Shown: positions 31,470-41,960, numbered from the stretch's first letter. The stretch is 64,000 nucleotides of DNA from Palaemon carinicauda (GCF_036898095.1 NC_090759.1:20620620-20684619); one strand, 5' to 3'. Made by a program: numbers and translations. Notes: generated by a model from the letters alone, not told the origin.

Positions 31470-32144
31470 CTAGGTGGTCCCATACCTTCTGGAAACTCTT
31501 GATGGGTTGTCTGGAGATTGAGATGGTATGGCCTCTGGTGACAATGAAACAGAAGGTAGTTCTTGATTTTCAGAAACAGAATTATCCCTAGGGCATGGGG
31601 CCAAGTCACGTAAGGAAACCGTTGACTCTCGTCCGCTGGGATGTCTAATGTTAGCATATGTTGGGTTAGCAGATAATAGTTCAACTTCATCCACTAGGGG
31701 TTCATTTTTGCTTGTTCTGACAAATTTCCTCAATAATACCGGTCCTGACGACATAAGCCACGAAGGCAGAGAGCTCCCCGAGGATGAGCGGCATGGAAAT
31801 CCAAAAAAGCGTTCATGGGGTGTGACATTAGTTGCTGTCGACAGAAGGGATCTAAGTGAATGTACCACATCAGTGAGTACTAATTCCCAGTGCTGATCGG
31901 GAGGATTTCGAGACCTGAGTGCCAACTAGATTGCCTTCCATACAGTACCATTGAGCCGCTCCACTTGCCCATTACCGATTGGATGAAAAGGGGTAGTTCG
32001 ACTTGTTGCAACTCCCTTCTGTGCGAGATAGGTTTTGAGCTCCCTAAACATGAATGAGGTTCCTTGATCCGAATGTATATACTGAGGCATCCCACACAGG
32101 CTGAATATTTGTTCTAAGCACTTAATCACTGTAGTTGTGTTCAT
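31470..32144 (-). pseudogene. Gypsy-like integrase C-terminal part
   Basis: Continues the integrase after a one-base frameshift near 32141. It contains the second and third catalytic acids, IHSDQGTSF and GNGQVERLNGTVW. A premature stop (TAG) follows WKAI near 31926. The frame then continues open with NVTPHERFFGF and a C-terminal tail. Integrase would join element DNA to the host chromosome. The frameshift and stop disable it. The ending before the 3' LTR is normal for the family. Confidence 0.88.
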
Positions 32145-34114
32145 GTTGGGACACGGAAAGCGAAAGGAAAACGGGAATATTCATCAACCACAATAAGTAG
32201 AGATGGGTTGCGCGAGGCCGTCGGAACTGGTCCTTTAAAGTCAATGCTTAATCTCTCCATTGGTTGGGTTGCCTTGATGAGTGTTCCTTCTTGGAATTTG
32301 TAGAATCTTGGTTTCAATTCTGCACATATCCTGCAAGAAGCACAGACCTTCTTAACGTCCTCAGTGGAAAAAGGAAGATTTTTCGATCTCACAAAGTGCA
32401 ACAAGTGAGTCACTCCTGGATGGCACAGATTCCCATGTAGTTCAGTGAGGGTAGATGACGTAGAAACCTCGGAACCGCAAAAATCTCGGGTGAAGGCATC
32501 AGGAACCACATTCTCTTTACCGGGGCGATAGTGTACTGTATAACTGAAGGCTGCGAGTTCCATCCGCCATTCCTGGATCTTATTATTCTTAACTTTAGTG
32601 CGTTTCCTGTTATCAAACATGAAGGCCACAGAACGTTGGTCTGTAACAAGATCAAAGTGCTGTCTAGCAAGAAAATGACTCCACTTACGTACAGCCTCCA
32701 CGATAGCCATGGCTTCCTTCTCTACGATGTGATAGTGAATTTCACTTCCTTGTAAAGTCCTAGACATGAAGGCCACAGTTCTGCCATTCTGGTTGAGTAC
32801 TGCTGAGACTGCTACTTCCGAGGCATCACATTCGACCTCAAAAGGCAAATTTTCATCCACACAGTGTAGCATTGCTCCTTCAAGTTCTTGTTTGAGTAGT
32901 TCGAAAGCCTGCAAAGCTTCTTCATCTAAAGGAAATTTCTTTTCTCTTGCCAGTGGTTGAATCTTAGCAGAAAAACTCTGTATCCATATAGCGTAATAAG
33001 CAAACATACCCATTGCCCTCTTTAAAGATCCTTGACTAGTGGGAGGTGGTAGTTCTTGTAGAGGCCGAAGTCTTTCCATGTCAGGCTTTATTACACCATT
33101 CCCCACACAGTAGCCAAGAATATTAATGGTACGCACAGATTTAATAGTTTTAGTAGCATTCAGAGTTAGGTTCCTCTTGTTGATGACCTCAAGAAAGCGC
33201 TGCACGTTCTGATCATGTTGTTCTTGAGTGTGTCCAGCAATAGTGATATTGTCCAAATATGGGAAAGCACCTTTTAAGTTTTCTTCTTTCACCAACTTAT
33301 CCATAGTTCGTTGGAAGGCTGCAACTCCATTGGTAACTCCGAAAGGTACTCTACAGAACTGGTACAGGCGTCTGTTGGCTTCAAAAGCTGTATACTTCTT
33401 GTCTGATTCCTTGAGTGGGACTTGGTGGTAAGCGCTTTTCAAGTCAAAAGTCGAAAATACGCAATATGTTGAGAGTTCATTAACCATGGTGTCAATCCTT
33501 GGTAATGGATAAGCATCCAGTTCTGTAAACAGATTTATAGTTTGCGAATAATAAACACACATCCTTTTCTTATGCTGATTATAGGAATCCTTAACCACCA
33601 CAACTTGAGCTCTCCATGGTGATATACTATCCTCAATAACACCCTCAGCCAAGAGACGACTAGTCTCCGCTTCAATGAATTCTTTGTCATCTTTACAGTA
33701 ATGTCTTGATTTAGTGACAATAGGCTTACAATTAGGTAACAAATGCTGGAAGATAGAAGGTTCATCCACAGCAGCAGCTGCCAACGAACAGTAGGGCTTA
33801 GCACCAGATAAATTGAGCGCTGGTTTCAGCTCACCGTATTCAATAGTCACTTACTGATGCTGCTCTTGGAAGTCCTGACCAAGTAATACTCCTGAACATA
33901 ATTCCTTCATTACTGCTAGACGCGTGGATGGATAAGTTTCTCCATTAAGATGAAGAGTCAAGTCTACATTGACATAACCTGGAGAGTTTGTATGCAAAGA
34001 TTTCTGTGCTAAAGCGACGTCTTTATCAGTGGGATGTATTGGTAGCTTCAATTCCCACGCTACATCTTCATCTATATAACTGTCATCGCTGCACGAGTCG
34101 ACAAGGGCTGTCAA
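32141..34114 (-). pseudogene. Gypsy-like Pol: protease, RT, RNase H, integrase N-terminus
   Basis: From about 34114: an aspartic protease with ALVDSCSDDS (DSC instead of the usual DSG/DTG) and GVLLGQDF. A stop near 33851 separates it from RT. RT has AQVVVVKDSYNQ, FSTFDLKSAYHQVPL, FGVTNGVAAFQ and YLDNITIAG, where the usual YxDD is YLDN. I believe this variant recurs in related animal elements, but I cannot check. RNase H shows EVECDASEVAVSAVL and, further on, VTDQRSV and NVVPDAFTR. The integrase zinc finger (HGNLCHP, then CASCRIC) and first catalytic Asp (SIDFKGP) follow before the frame ends near 32141. This is the typical gypsy order, PR-RT-RH-IN. Confidence 0.93.
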
Positions 34115-35033
34115 CTTCCGTCCTTTAATTGTTGTCGAGGTAGCTGCCCGATAGAGGCTCTGAGGAAAAGAGGTACCAGCATTAGCTGCAAGAACAGATG
34201 ACTGTGAGGGATCAAATACTGTAGCTGTTGTAGATTTACCTCCATATGTAGATTTAGACAGGCACGCTTTTGCAAAGTGCCCCTTCTTGCCACATTAATG
34301 CAAATAGAATCCCGAGCTGGACAGTGAGCACGAATATGATAGGGACCGCCACAAAAAAAGCACTTTCTCTTCATGGACAGAGTAGTCGCTAATACTTGAG
34401 TTCCAGCAGTTACCTCACAGCTCTCAGATGTTGGTCCACTCTTCACATGATCATCTGTAATGAGTGCATGATCCGATGTAACCACAGCAGCAGTATGCCC
34501 AACATGAGGAAGCATGTGACTGTAAAAACTAGCATTACGTTGGGCTAGGTCTAAAGAGTAAGCCTGGTCATAAGCTACCTGTAAATCTAGAGTTTTATTT
34601 TCAAGAAGACGTTGCCGAATCATAGGTGAGGCCAGGCCATTTATAAAAGCATCCCTGATCATCAACTCTCTGTATTGTTCTGCAGTAACTGACTTAAAAT
34701 CACAGTCCTTACCTAATTTACGTAATTCTCTCAGAAACTCATCCAAAGTTTCCCCTGCCTTTTGTTGGCGAGTAGCAAGTAAATGTCTGGCGAATATTTC
34801 ATTAGGTGCCTTAACATATAACTTTTCCAATGTAGAAATGGCAGTACAGTATCATAATCCACACACTCCTCAATGTATTCATACACATTATGACTGACAT
34901 AGTTCACAAGTGTCCTTAATTTATTTGGTGCATTTTCACCACATTCTTGAATAAAGTTGGAAAATGTCTTGCTTTGCTGCAGAAGGGAGGCTAGGGTCCA
35001 GATCCAAACGGGCAAGCTTCAATAGTTTCTCCA
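34111..35033 (-). pseudogene. Gypsy-like Gag
   Basis: Opens at ATG 35033 (MEKLLKLARLDLDPSLPS), 25 bases after the 5' LTR, and shifts frame twice. The matrix/capsid part reads YDTVLPFLHWKSY, then LYVKAPNEIFARHLLATRQQ and LDEFLRELRKLGKDC, typical of retrotransposon Gag. Near 34370-34330 CFFCGGPYHIRAHC is a C-X2-C-X4-H-X4-C zinc knuckle that would bind RNA. A second knuckle after it has been destroyed by a frameshift. Gag overlaps the protease frame by four bases, so Gag-Pol fusion probably used frameshifting in active relatives. Confidence 0.88.
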
Positions 35034-35034
35034 T

Positions 35035-35057
35035 AGTTTAAGTTGAATAAATTGTTG
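35035..35057 (-). promoter_or_regulatory. Candidate self-priming primer-binding site
   Basis: Six bases beyond the 5' LTR, the element strand carries TTTATTCAACTTAAACT (35051-35035). This is the exact complement of AGTTTAAGTTGAATAAA inside the same LTR (35108-35092). No match to a tRNA 3' end beginning TGG is visible. Tf1/sushi-type elements prime reverse transcription by folding their own RNA in this way. Confidence 0.6.
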
Positions 35058-35383
35058 TGACATTAAAAGACTTGGCTGCTGCTACCCAAGCTTTATTCAA
35101 CTTAAACTTCAGTAGATTATTCCCTGAAACAATCATGAACATGATTAGCAGACCCCATAATAAATGTAATACAAACTATGTTAGATCCTCAAAGTAAATC
35201 TAATTAAACCAAATAGATACAAATGGAATAAACAAAAGGAAATACAAAATAAACAGAGAATTACTTGATAAGTTGCTTTGACTGTCCCTCCATCAGGTAA
35301 GTAAATAAAGTATGAAAAGATCACCAGACAAATGGTTCAGAGTGAGGTATGAAAGAGCAAAAGGACAAAATAATATTATAACA
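35058..35383 (-). repeat. 5' LTR of the gypsy-like element
   Basis: Same length (326 bp) as the LTR at 31009-31334, with roughly 10-12 scattered differences. Begins TGTTATAATATT on the element strand. It contains AATAAA, and presumably the promoter. Confidence 0.93.
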
Positions 35384-35385
35384 AC

Positions 35386-36780
35386 AATCAATACGTCCGA
35401 GACTTTCCAGGAGTCATGTTTTCTAGTAACTTATCCCTCAGTTACAGATGTTCGCCGGAAGTTTTTCTGTTGAAAAAAGGCGACGTGTCAGCGCCAAAAG
35501 TGCGAAAGACACATAATTCTTCGAGAGAAGAGGTGCTCAGTTTGCTTCTGTTTACACTTCCTCTCCGCCCCCAGCTTGAGGAATTGTTTAGTACTGGGGT
35601 CGAGCGATATCTCATAGCATGGGATACATTCAGGTCACGCACAAGGCGCGCTGGGAATGTCATAGGGACTCTCCCAGGTTGCTCACGGGGCTACGGTTGT
35701 GGATCTCTTCAAGCCTTCGCTCACGCTTGAGGTGGCGCACAAGCTGCCCCCGCGAGTGTAGAGTTGGTCCGAGCTAAAGGAGGTAAATTTCATCTCTTTT
35801 TAGCGTTACGATTCTTGGGGGGATAAAATGTTTTCTCCTAAAAGAGTAAGGACTACCATAGATCAAAGGGATGGTTTTCCTTTAGTATCATACAGCATAG
35901 TTCTCTGCTGCTCAGAAACGTCTCCTTGCAAAGATAGGCTCTTGTTGCGGGAGGCGGTAGAGCATACGCTTGTAGCGACACAGACGTGCACGCGGTCACA
36001 GATGCTGACAGTCAAAGTTGATCCTTTCAACTAGTTGTCCCATCCTCACGATCTGCGGGATACGCGTCTCCACTCATGCGGACGCATGCTACACGCGAGC
36101 ATCTCTCGATAAACATGTCGACCTGAAATCCTAAGCAACCTAGACGCATGTGCCAGCCTGGACTTATACTGGATAAGGTCAGTCAGGTTTTTCCGCATCA
36201 TGATAGACTAACAGTTGTTCTTTTGTGCCACTGACCGGTCACGATACTGTAGCCTACGGGCAGCATGCTGTAGATTTACAGCAGGCAAGACGTACAGAGA
36301 GCGCTGTATCCACTCGACAAGGTGAACGCATACAGCACGCCAGCACCTTACGGGAATGCAACCACATGCGACATTAGTCGTATCTTAGACATATACAGTC
36401 TAGTCTTTGGGTCACAGCACTATGGACAGACTTGTTTTTCTTCGCGTTGCTCTCACCTCACAGCTAACGCTTTCTCGCGTCAAACTTTGACTTTAAGTGT
36501 GATGAACATTTGTTGGTGCACACGATCAGGTCTTAACTTCACAGCATGAGGTTCATGTTGTTGATGCTTCTTTTCAGCAGGCCTAGCTTCGATATCGGTT
36601 TCTTGCGACTGATATGGATGCGTGTTGGGGGGAGGTCTAGATCTTGTCTCTCTCTCTCACGACTTAATGAGCATATACAGCAGGCTGGAACCATACTGGT
36701 CCCATGCTGGGTGTTTGCTGGAAGCATGTCATCAGTCCGTTTTTTCCTGTGTCAGGATCACGAACGCTTTATTTTTAAAC
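35386..36780 (+). other. DIRS copy D gag-like debris, unassigned
   Basis: Decayed sequence between the gypsy-like element and the copy D recombinase. It has repeated words such as CGCATGC and ACACGCG and short serine/arginine/threonine-rich frames like the central part of gag in E and F. No RT or RNase H motif could be aligned. D may therefore have been rearranged before or after the gypsy insertion. Confidence 0.4.
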
Positions 36781-37835
36781 CATCAAGCTTTAGGTCTAGC
36801 TGCCTCCAGTATTTTGGAAAACCCTTATGATCAAGAGGTTGTTCGAAGGAGACAGCTGAGGCTATTGCTTGTACAAGGGACCTTTGCCTCAAGGTTTTAC
36901 AACCCAATTAGGGTGTCTTGTGGAGTAGTGTAGAGCTAAAGGGCTCTTCATTTGGTAACTCTTAAGACAAGCGGTCTGTTTCTTCTCAGACCTTGGAGGG
37001 AAAACACATTTTTTCCTCCTTGACCATCAAGGGTTACAGGAGTATGAGGACAGTTGTCTGCAGACGCAGAAGATTGCATCTATCAAATAAAGACCTTATA
37101 GATCTTCTCAGATCATTTGAGATGACTTAGAAGGGTCAGCAAGATGCTCCAGCCTAAATTTGGGATTCGTTTCTGGAATTTCGCAGTAGTGACAGATCTG
37201 AACCTTTACACTTGTTTTCTTTTTAAGGCCTAACTTTGGAGACTTTCTAAATAAGTCTACTATAGTTGAGAGCCAGTGAAGTTCAATCTTTCAGCAAGAA
37301 CATGGACTTCACAATGGTTAAGCCCTAGGCGCCTCGCATCCTGGTTTCTTGATCATTAAGAAACGTCCTTCTCATCTATAGCCTAAATCTTTCGGGATCT
37401 TTATCCTCTCGGATTTGGTTTGTCAAGGGCTATGAAGAGTATTTTACCCGGTTAAAACGATGGAGTTTTATCGGGACAGGACCAAAGAGGTTAAGAGTCT
37501 ATTCATGACTCTATGTCTAAAACGCTCTATCGTCTGGTATAGACTTTAATTACAAGAGTTCTTTCATACTGTTGTGTAACAGATCGTAACATATCGAAAG
37601 GGTAAAGACTCATGAAGTTAGAGCTATAAGAGCTTTTGTAACTTTTAAACTAATCTGTTCTCTGCAAAGCATTGCATATACAGCCTTGTGAACGGGTTTC
37701 CTGTATTCGCCTTGCATTTTTTAGATCGTATTCAGTCTCTTTATGAGGACGTCTACGTTTTGGGTTCACTCGTAATAACGAGTGCAGTAGTAGGTGAGAC
37801 ATTCACCACTACATTTCCCTAAATTCCTAGTACCC
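36780..37835 (+). pseudogene. DIRS copy D tyrosine recombinase remnant
   Basis: Follows copy E recombinase in order. TTCGAAGGAGACAGCTGAGGC (near 36843) parallels E 26256. ACCATCAAGGGTTACAGGAG (37023) parallels the E KGYRS motif. AACTTTGGAGACTTTCTAAA (37233) parallels E 26655. AAAGACTCATGAAGTTAGAG (37603) parallels the E THEVR box. CAGTCTCTTTATGAGGAC (37733) parallels the E C-terminus. Many stops and frame changes are present. The copy is far more decayed than E, in keeping with E being a later arrival. Confidence 0.78.
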
Positions 37836-38190
37836 CTGTTCTTCTCTTGGAACTGTTATATATGTTTTTTTTTATTGTACGTGAAGATTGGTCGGCAATC
37901 TTCCGCAATCTTTGATCTAGTCAGGTGGTCATTTTGTTCCTAGAGAGCGCCCGGAACAATGGTATTAGTTGAGGTCCTGTCATGTTATAGGTTATTGAAC
38001 TGTTTGACAGCTCCTAGAGATTATCAGCCCCCTGGGTGGACTGCTGGATCTTCAAAGGATAGCAGACAAAATGAGGCAGAGCATTGCTGTCAGCTTCCTT
38101 ATCAGGTGAGAACCTCGTAAGTGGTTTGTGTAATGCTAAAGTGAATTTCCAATTATGTAGCTGTCTCTGACCCACCACTAGGGTGTCAAT

Positions 38191-38235
38191 CAGCCATTCT
38201 TATATAACCAGCGGGTAAGTTTTATATTTAAAAAT
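38191..38235 (+). repeat. DIRS copy D terminal mirror of its left end
   Basis: Reverse complement of 20909-20955 including its outermost bases (ATATTTAAAAAT). It corresponds to the first half of an ICR. The element stops exactly where the circle junction would be. Confidence 0.75.
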
Positions 38236-38400
38236 GTTAGCTACCCCTCCCTACCCCCCGCTAACTAGCGGCGGTGTAGTAAACCCTCGTTAAAACTTTT
38301 ATGGCTCGTCATTCAGCTACACTGAAGTAATTACCCCGTGTAAATAGTTAAGGTTTGTATAGTTAGGAAAAGCACAAATTATCTACGAATTTGTAATTTT
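38236..38400 (+). repeat. DIRS copy B right inverted terminal repeat
   Basis: Reverse complement of 17754-17905 from GCTACCCCTCCCTACC to CCCCGTGTAAATAG. A right-specific outer end follows (ATCTACGAATTTG) that matches the second half of B's ICR at 20881-20908. Confidence 0.85.
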
Positions 38401-38495
38401 TATGCCCGTTACTTCAACTGCGCTGTTATCTTCTCCTATGTAAAGAACTTAAGGTTTGTATAGTTAGGAAAACATGCAAATTGCTTCCAAATTTG
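38401..38495 (+). repeat. Distal part of DIRS copy C right inverted repeat
   Basis: Resumes C after the B insertion. It contains CTCCTATGTAAAGAACTTAAGG and AAATTTGTCAGTTG, whose inverse occurs in the C ICR near 17520-17625. The homologous uninterrupted stretch in H is 50860-50945. Confidence 0.65.
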
Positions 38496-39088
38496 TCAGT
38501 TGTACTTGATAAATAGGTAATATTTTGCTGCATGAATATTTTTATTTGACTATAAAATTCTTTCAATTGTTAATTAATTCTCAAACAAACTCTTTTCTCT
38601 TGAAAATTTTGTTATTGCTAGAATAAATAAAGAATTAATTTCATGTAAACGGACATCTGAATTTATGTAAACTCTTGATTTATTGATGTAGAGTACAGTA
38701 TACAATACAGTGTATGATAGAAGGAGCCCTGAGAATGATTCTCACATCAATCCACCTCGTCACCAATTTTATAGCTACTCGTCTGAAGTACCTATCTCTG
38801 TGAGTCTATTGCTTGATTGGTTTTGTAATGCAATTTAATGATACAGCACAATACTTTATTTTTAATGCATTTAATATACAGTACTGTACTTTTATTCTGT
38901 GTTTGTTACTGGCATGTTCAGAAAAGTATTACATAGAATGCCAAAATCTGTTGGGGAGACAAGTACTAAGACCCCTTAAGAATAATTGTTCCTATGCGGA
39001 TACAAACTCTTGTCCTTTGGTAGGAGTATGATTTCAGCAAAGCTGGAAATTCAGCTGTTAAAGATTATAATAAGGTGACTGTAGTTAC
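38496..39088. other. No gene seen
   Basis: AT-rich sequence without recognisable coding or repeat structure. A short open frame near 38813-39031 has no motif. Confidence 0.5.
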
Positions 39089-39996
39089 TGTTGGGTGACG
39101 TGGATGTCATGGGTAGATAGAATAATATAGGAAAGAATGTTAAAACGCGTGATTTTTCTACTCTTAGAGAAGCAGAGAGAGAGAGAGAGATAAGGTCCCG
39201 CTATTGTTTATTGAAGCTGCCATCGTCAAGTTATGTGCCTAGGTTGGAGGTCTTTGAGCACAACGAGCGCCTGTCTATAGAGGACCAAGGAACCTGTAGA
39301 GAAGATTAAGTGTGTTTGTCGCCGAAAAGAAGTACATTAGCCGAAGGAGTCAACATTATGGAATTTGATTACACCAGCAGAGCGTTCGTCTAGGTGTTAT
39401 TAGCGGTTTCAAGGAACACCAATGAGGATGAAGAAACGAGAAAATTTCCTTATATGGACCTGTCCATAGTTAACCCCTCCCATACAGGGATATATAAACT
39501 TCCACGCGATCAAGAGAGGGGAGACAGTACGAAAAAGAGACGAGGAAGAAACCCAAGAAAGAAAGAGAGAGAGAGAGAGAGAGGGCGAACAAGCTGAGTG
39601 AAGAAGAGAAGGCGTAAGGACCAGAATGCAGACGTAACCAGCTTTGTCCGAGATGTCCTAACGAGTTGCCTCCCGCCCTCATTACCCACGACGAGACGCC
39701 AGACCTGAAAACATCTCCGTTCCTGTCAACCGTCGAGAGCTGCTGCGAAGAGTAGTCTATTCTTTTTGTATTATTTATCTACCATCTTGACTGTTCCCCT
39801 ATTTGCTGGAGTGTAGTTTAATCAAATGATTCTCTTTGTTTAGTTCAGTGCTTCCCAAGTACTCAATCAAGAAACATTTACCTTTGACTAGTTGTAAATA
39901 AAATTATGTTTTCTTTTGCGAGTTTTCTTTCTATATTTCCTATTGTCTCTAATTGGTTGTAGTTGAAAAGTCCCCATTTCATTAATTAATTCAACA
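39089..39996 (+). repeat. LTR-like segment (putative)
   Basis: The block starts TGTTG and ends CAACA, as retroviral-type LTRs do. It has a TATA-box-like TATATAAA near 39490, a (GA)n tract near 39560-39583 and AATAAA near 39898, in the right order for U3-R-U5. Against this, no second copy occurs in the window and no target duplication is visible, and the following bases do not form a standard primer site. It could be a lone LTR or an unrelated promoter-like sequence. Confidence 0.35.
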
Positions 39997-40839
39997 GAAT
40001 CTGGTTCGATCCCCACGAGGATCGTAACAGTGGAACCTCATCGTCCTAGTACATCGTGAAGCCACTTTGATTTCTGCCACCGAGTACTTTAGTGCTGATA
40101 TACTCCCGGTCTCCCTAACTTGGTTGGTTTAATCTTTCTTTCTTTTCCTCTTTACAGAGTGTAAATGGAGTTTGCAGAATGGAGAAACAATGTGCTGACT
40201 GAAAGTGTGGCACCTTCATGAGTAGGAGCAACATTGACCCCAACTCTTTGTGCCTTTTGTAGGGGGCATAAATACTCACGTTCTTCCTTCTGTAAAGAGT
40301 GTGGAAGGTTCTCGACTTACAAAATTTCAACATACAAACATTCAGAGATACAAAGAAATCCAACTGAAATCATAGATCACAGATATTGTAGCAAACGTTT
40401 GTAAACTCTAATAAGATAAAGAAATACTGTAAAAACAATATTATATAATTTAATACAGTAAGAAAAACAACATTTGCAATAACCTGATATTTATTTCATA
40501 TACTATTTGCTGACTTGTAGCTGGAAATTGTAGACATGGGAGTAAGCTTGGGCCTACCCTAGGCCAAAATATAATCAAATTCAACTTTCAGTTTTTGGAA
40601 CCCATTAAGTTTGTAAGTTGAGGACCTGCTGTAATAAATGGTCTGTGCTGCAATAGGTAGAATATGGCGAGAGGAGAAAGGTAGCGGCCAAGCGTGAATC
40701 ATCACATCGGGAGTTTCTTTGAGGCTGAAGAACTCTGGTAGTTCTCTTCTTTTGGCCTCAGGTATTCTACCCTTGAGCCTTCGTCTTCCTCCTCAGGAGG
40801 AAACTGTGAATCCTTCATATTCCTCAAATTCCAATAGAT
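39997..40839. other. No gene seen
   Basis: Non-coding sequence. Around 40700-40800 a short stretch (TTTCTTTGAGGCTGAAGAA, then CCTTCGTCTTCCTCCTC) loosely resembles the start of DIRS gag in copy A near 9710, but it is too short to call. Confidence 0.45.
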
Positions 40840-41960
40840 ACAAATTATGATGAGCTATATAAAGGGTTGAAGTGCTATGGAATAATAATGGAAATAAGAA
40901 TGAAACTTGAAGATCATAAATGAGATTCATGGGTATCCTATAATATTTATGATGAAGCATTTAATGCAATAAGTAACATTATGCATGTTTATGTTAACAA
41001 TTTGAATATTAAGGGTGCTGTATGTGATGGGGTACCAAAAGATCTAAACATGTACAGAGCCGCTGACTGGATTAAGAAAGATGAATGGTAAGATATTCCC
41101 AGAGAAAGCCAAAACCACCAATACGGGTTGTTGCTCAAGCTAAAAGGGGCACAAGAAATTATTTTAAGATCTGCAGATTTCTTCAGAAGAAACTAGGAAT
41201 TATGGCATCTGGAGATATATCTCGGTTTGAAAAGAACAGTTACCTCATAAATGCCAAGTCATGCACAGTCTGTTATATTATCCAATTTAAAGACATACCG
41301 TAGTGATGATATAAAGCTCGATATGGAACCCCATCTAAACTTTAGCTATGGAGGGGGAGTAATTTTCAATAGAGACTTGTATGGGTTTACGGAAGAGGAG
41401 ATATTGGCCATGTGCCCTTTAACTGTATGGCAATTGCATAAAATCCCTGGAACATCAATGATTATCCTTACTTTCTAGGATGCTAATGTGCATTTCCACA
41501 TTGACATAGAAAACGAAAGGATTAAAGTTCAACCTTTTAAGCTGAAGCCACTTCAATTTTTTCATTGCTTTAGATTTTGGCATCCTTCCAAGATTTGTAA
41601 GAATGAAAAAATGTTTAGTACTTGCTCCAATCTTTACCATGGAGAATGTACACTTGAGGCAAGGTATTTAAACTGCAACTGTAATCATAAATCTACTGAT
41701 GGGAGCTGCCAGCTACGTAAGTTAAATGAAGCTGCCCTCAATAAATTCAGTATTGAACTTGTAAGCATAGGGTATGTCAAAAGACTGTTGAATAATTCAA
41801 CTACCTATGCAAAAACATTGAAAACAGGAGGAAAAATTCCACAAGAGACATCCAACGCACCCATTACTGTAAATAGTTCTCATAACAGAAATCATCTTCT
41901 ACTGATGAAGCACTGCATTATGAGGCAAGAATATTGCCTCCTGAAGCTTTGCCACTGTTT
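40840..41960 (+). pseudogene. Decayed LINE ORF1 (zinc-knuckle protein)
   Basis: Reads through several frames: DGVPKDLNMYRAADWIKKD, then FSYGGGVIFNRDLYGF and EEEILAMCPLTVWQLHKIPG. The zinc-knuckle region near 41560-41700 contains HCFRFWHPSKIC, CSTCSNLYHGEC, CNCNH and CQL. The first knuckle has lost its leading cysteine (phenylalanine instead), and a glycine before the histidine has become tryptophan. This arrangement marks ORF1 of Jockey/I-type LINEs, an RNA-binding protein. At least four in-frame stops are present. No reverse transcriptase follows; copy F begins 300 bp downstream. It is not closely similar to the ORF1 remnant at 6560-8190. Confidence 0.82.

Larger units (their letters stand above)
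31009..35383 (-). mobile_element. Ty3/gypsy-like LTR retrotransposon
   Basis: Complete but inactive element of 4.4 kb on the - strand. It has two 326-bp LTRs ending TG...CA, a possible self-priming primer site, gag with a zinc knuckle, protease, RT, RNase H, integrase and a polypurine tract next to the 3' LTR. The LTRs differ at roughly 10-12 positions by eye, so insertion is older than copy E. I find no convincing target duplication. On its left edge a 22-bp word is duplicated (30979-31000 and 31001-31022). Confidence 0.93.
20909..38235 (+). mobile_element. DIRS copy D, third shell, lacking its right repeat
   Basis: The left end (20909-20955, with AAACTTATCCGCTGG) is mirrored at 38191-38235 (CCAGCGGGTAAGTTTTATAT). 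The right mirror includes the outermost bases of the left end and no distinct right repeat follows, so it corresponds to the first half of an ICR rather than to a right terminal repeat. The interior holds decayed gag (28700-30610), the RT start (30611-31000), gag-like debris (35386-36780) and recombinase (36780-37835). Copy E is inserted near its left end and a gypsy-like element in its RT. Homology to E is clear at the protein level. Confidence 0.72.
17754..38400 (+). mobile_element. DIRS copy B, second shell of nested stack
   Basis: B is a DIRS element with recognisable inverted terminal repeats: left 17754-17905 and right 38236-38400, close reverse complements from CTATTTACACGGGG inward. 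Internally it has lost gag and the first half of RT, so the leader joins RT near 18003. It retains RT, RNase H, methyltransferase and recombinase. Its ICR (20842-20908) complements the left outer end and then the right outer end. Copy D occupies 20909-38235. Compared with H, roughly 150 bp of B is missing at that insertion point. Confidence 0.82.
13940..38495 (+). mobile_element. DIRS copy C, outermost shell of nested stack
   Basis: C is a heavily decayed DIRS element of the same subfamily as H. Visible parts are gag and the RT N-terminus (14220-15450), methyltransferase and recombinase (15690-17075), and an ICR and right inverted repeat from about 17500. The right repeat is interrupted at 17753 by the whole of copy B and resumes at 38401, ending at about 38495. 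The two pieces join to match the uninterrupted right repeat of H at 50840-50945: CCTTGTTAAAAG ends the left piece, and the right piece contains a counterpart of H's GCTCAAGGTTTGTAT. The left boundary is uncertain because no left terminal repeat could be found. Confidence 0.65.

Noticed and set aside
39955..40015. tRNA gene or tRNA-derived SINE head (A-box-like near 39958, GGTTCGATCCC near 40003)
   Set aside because: The B-box match is good, but I could not form an acceptor stem, anticodon arm or 3' end, so it is not supported.
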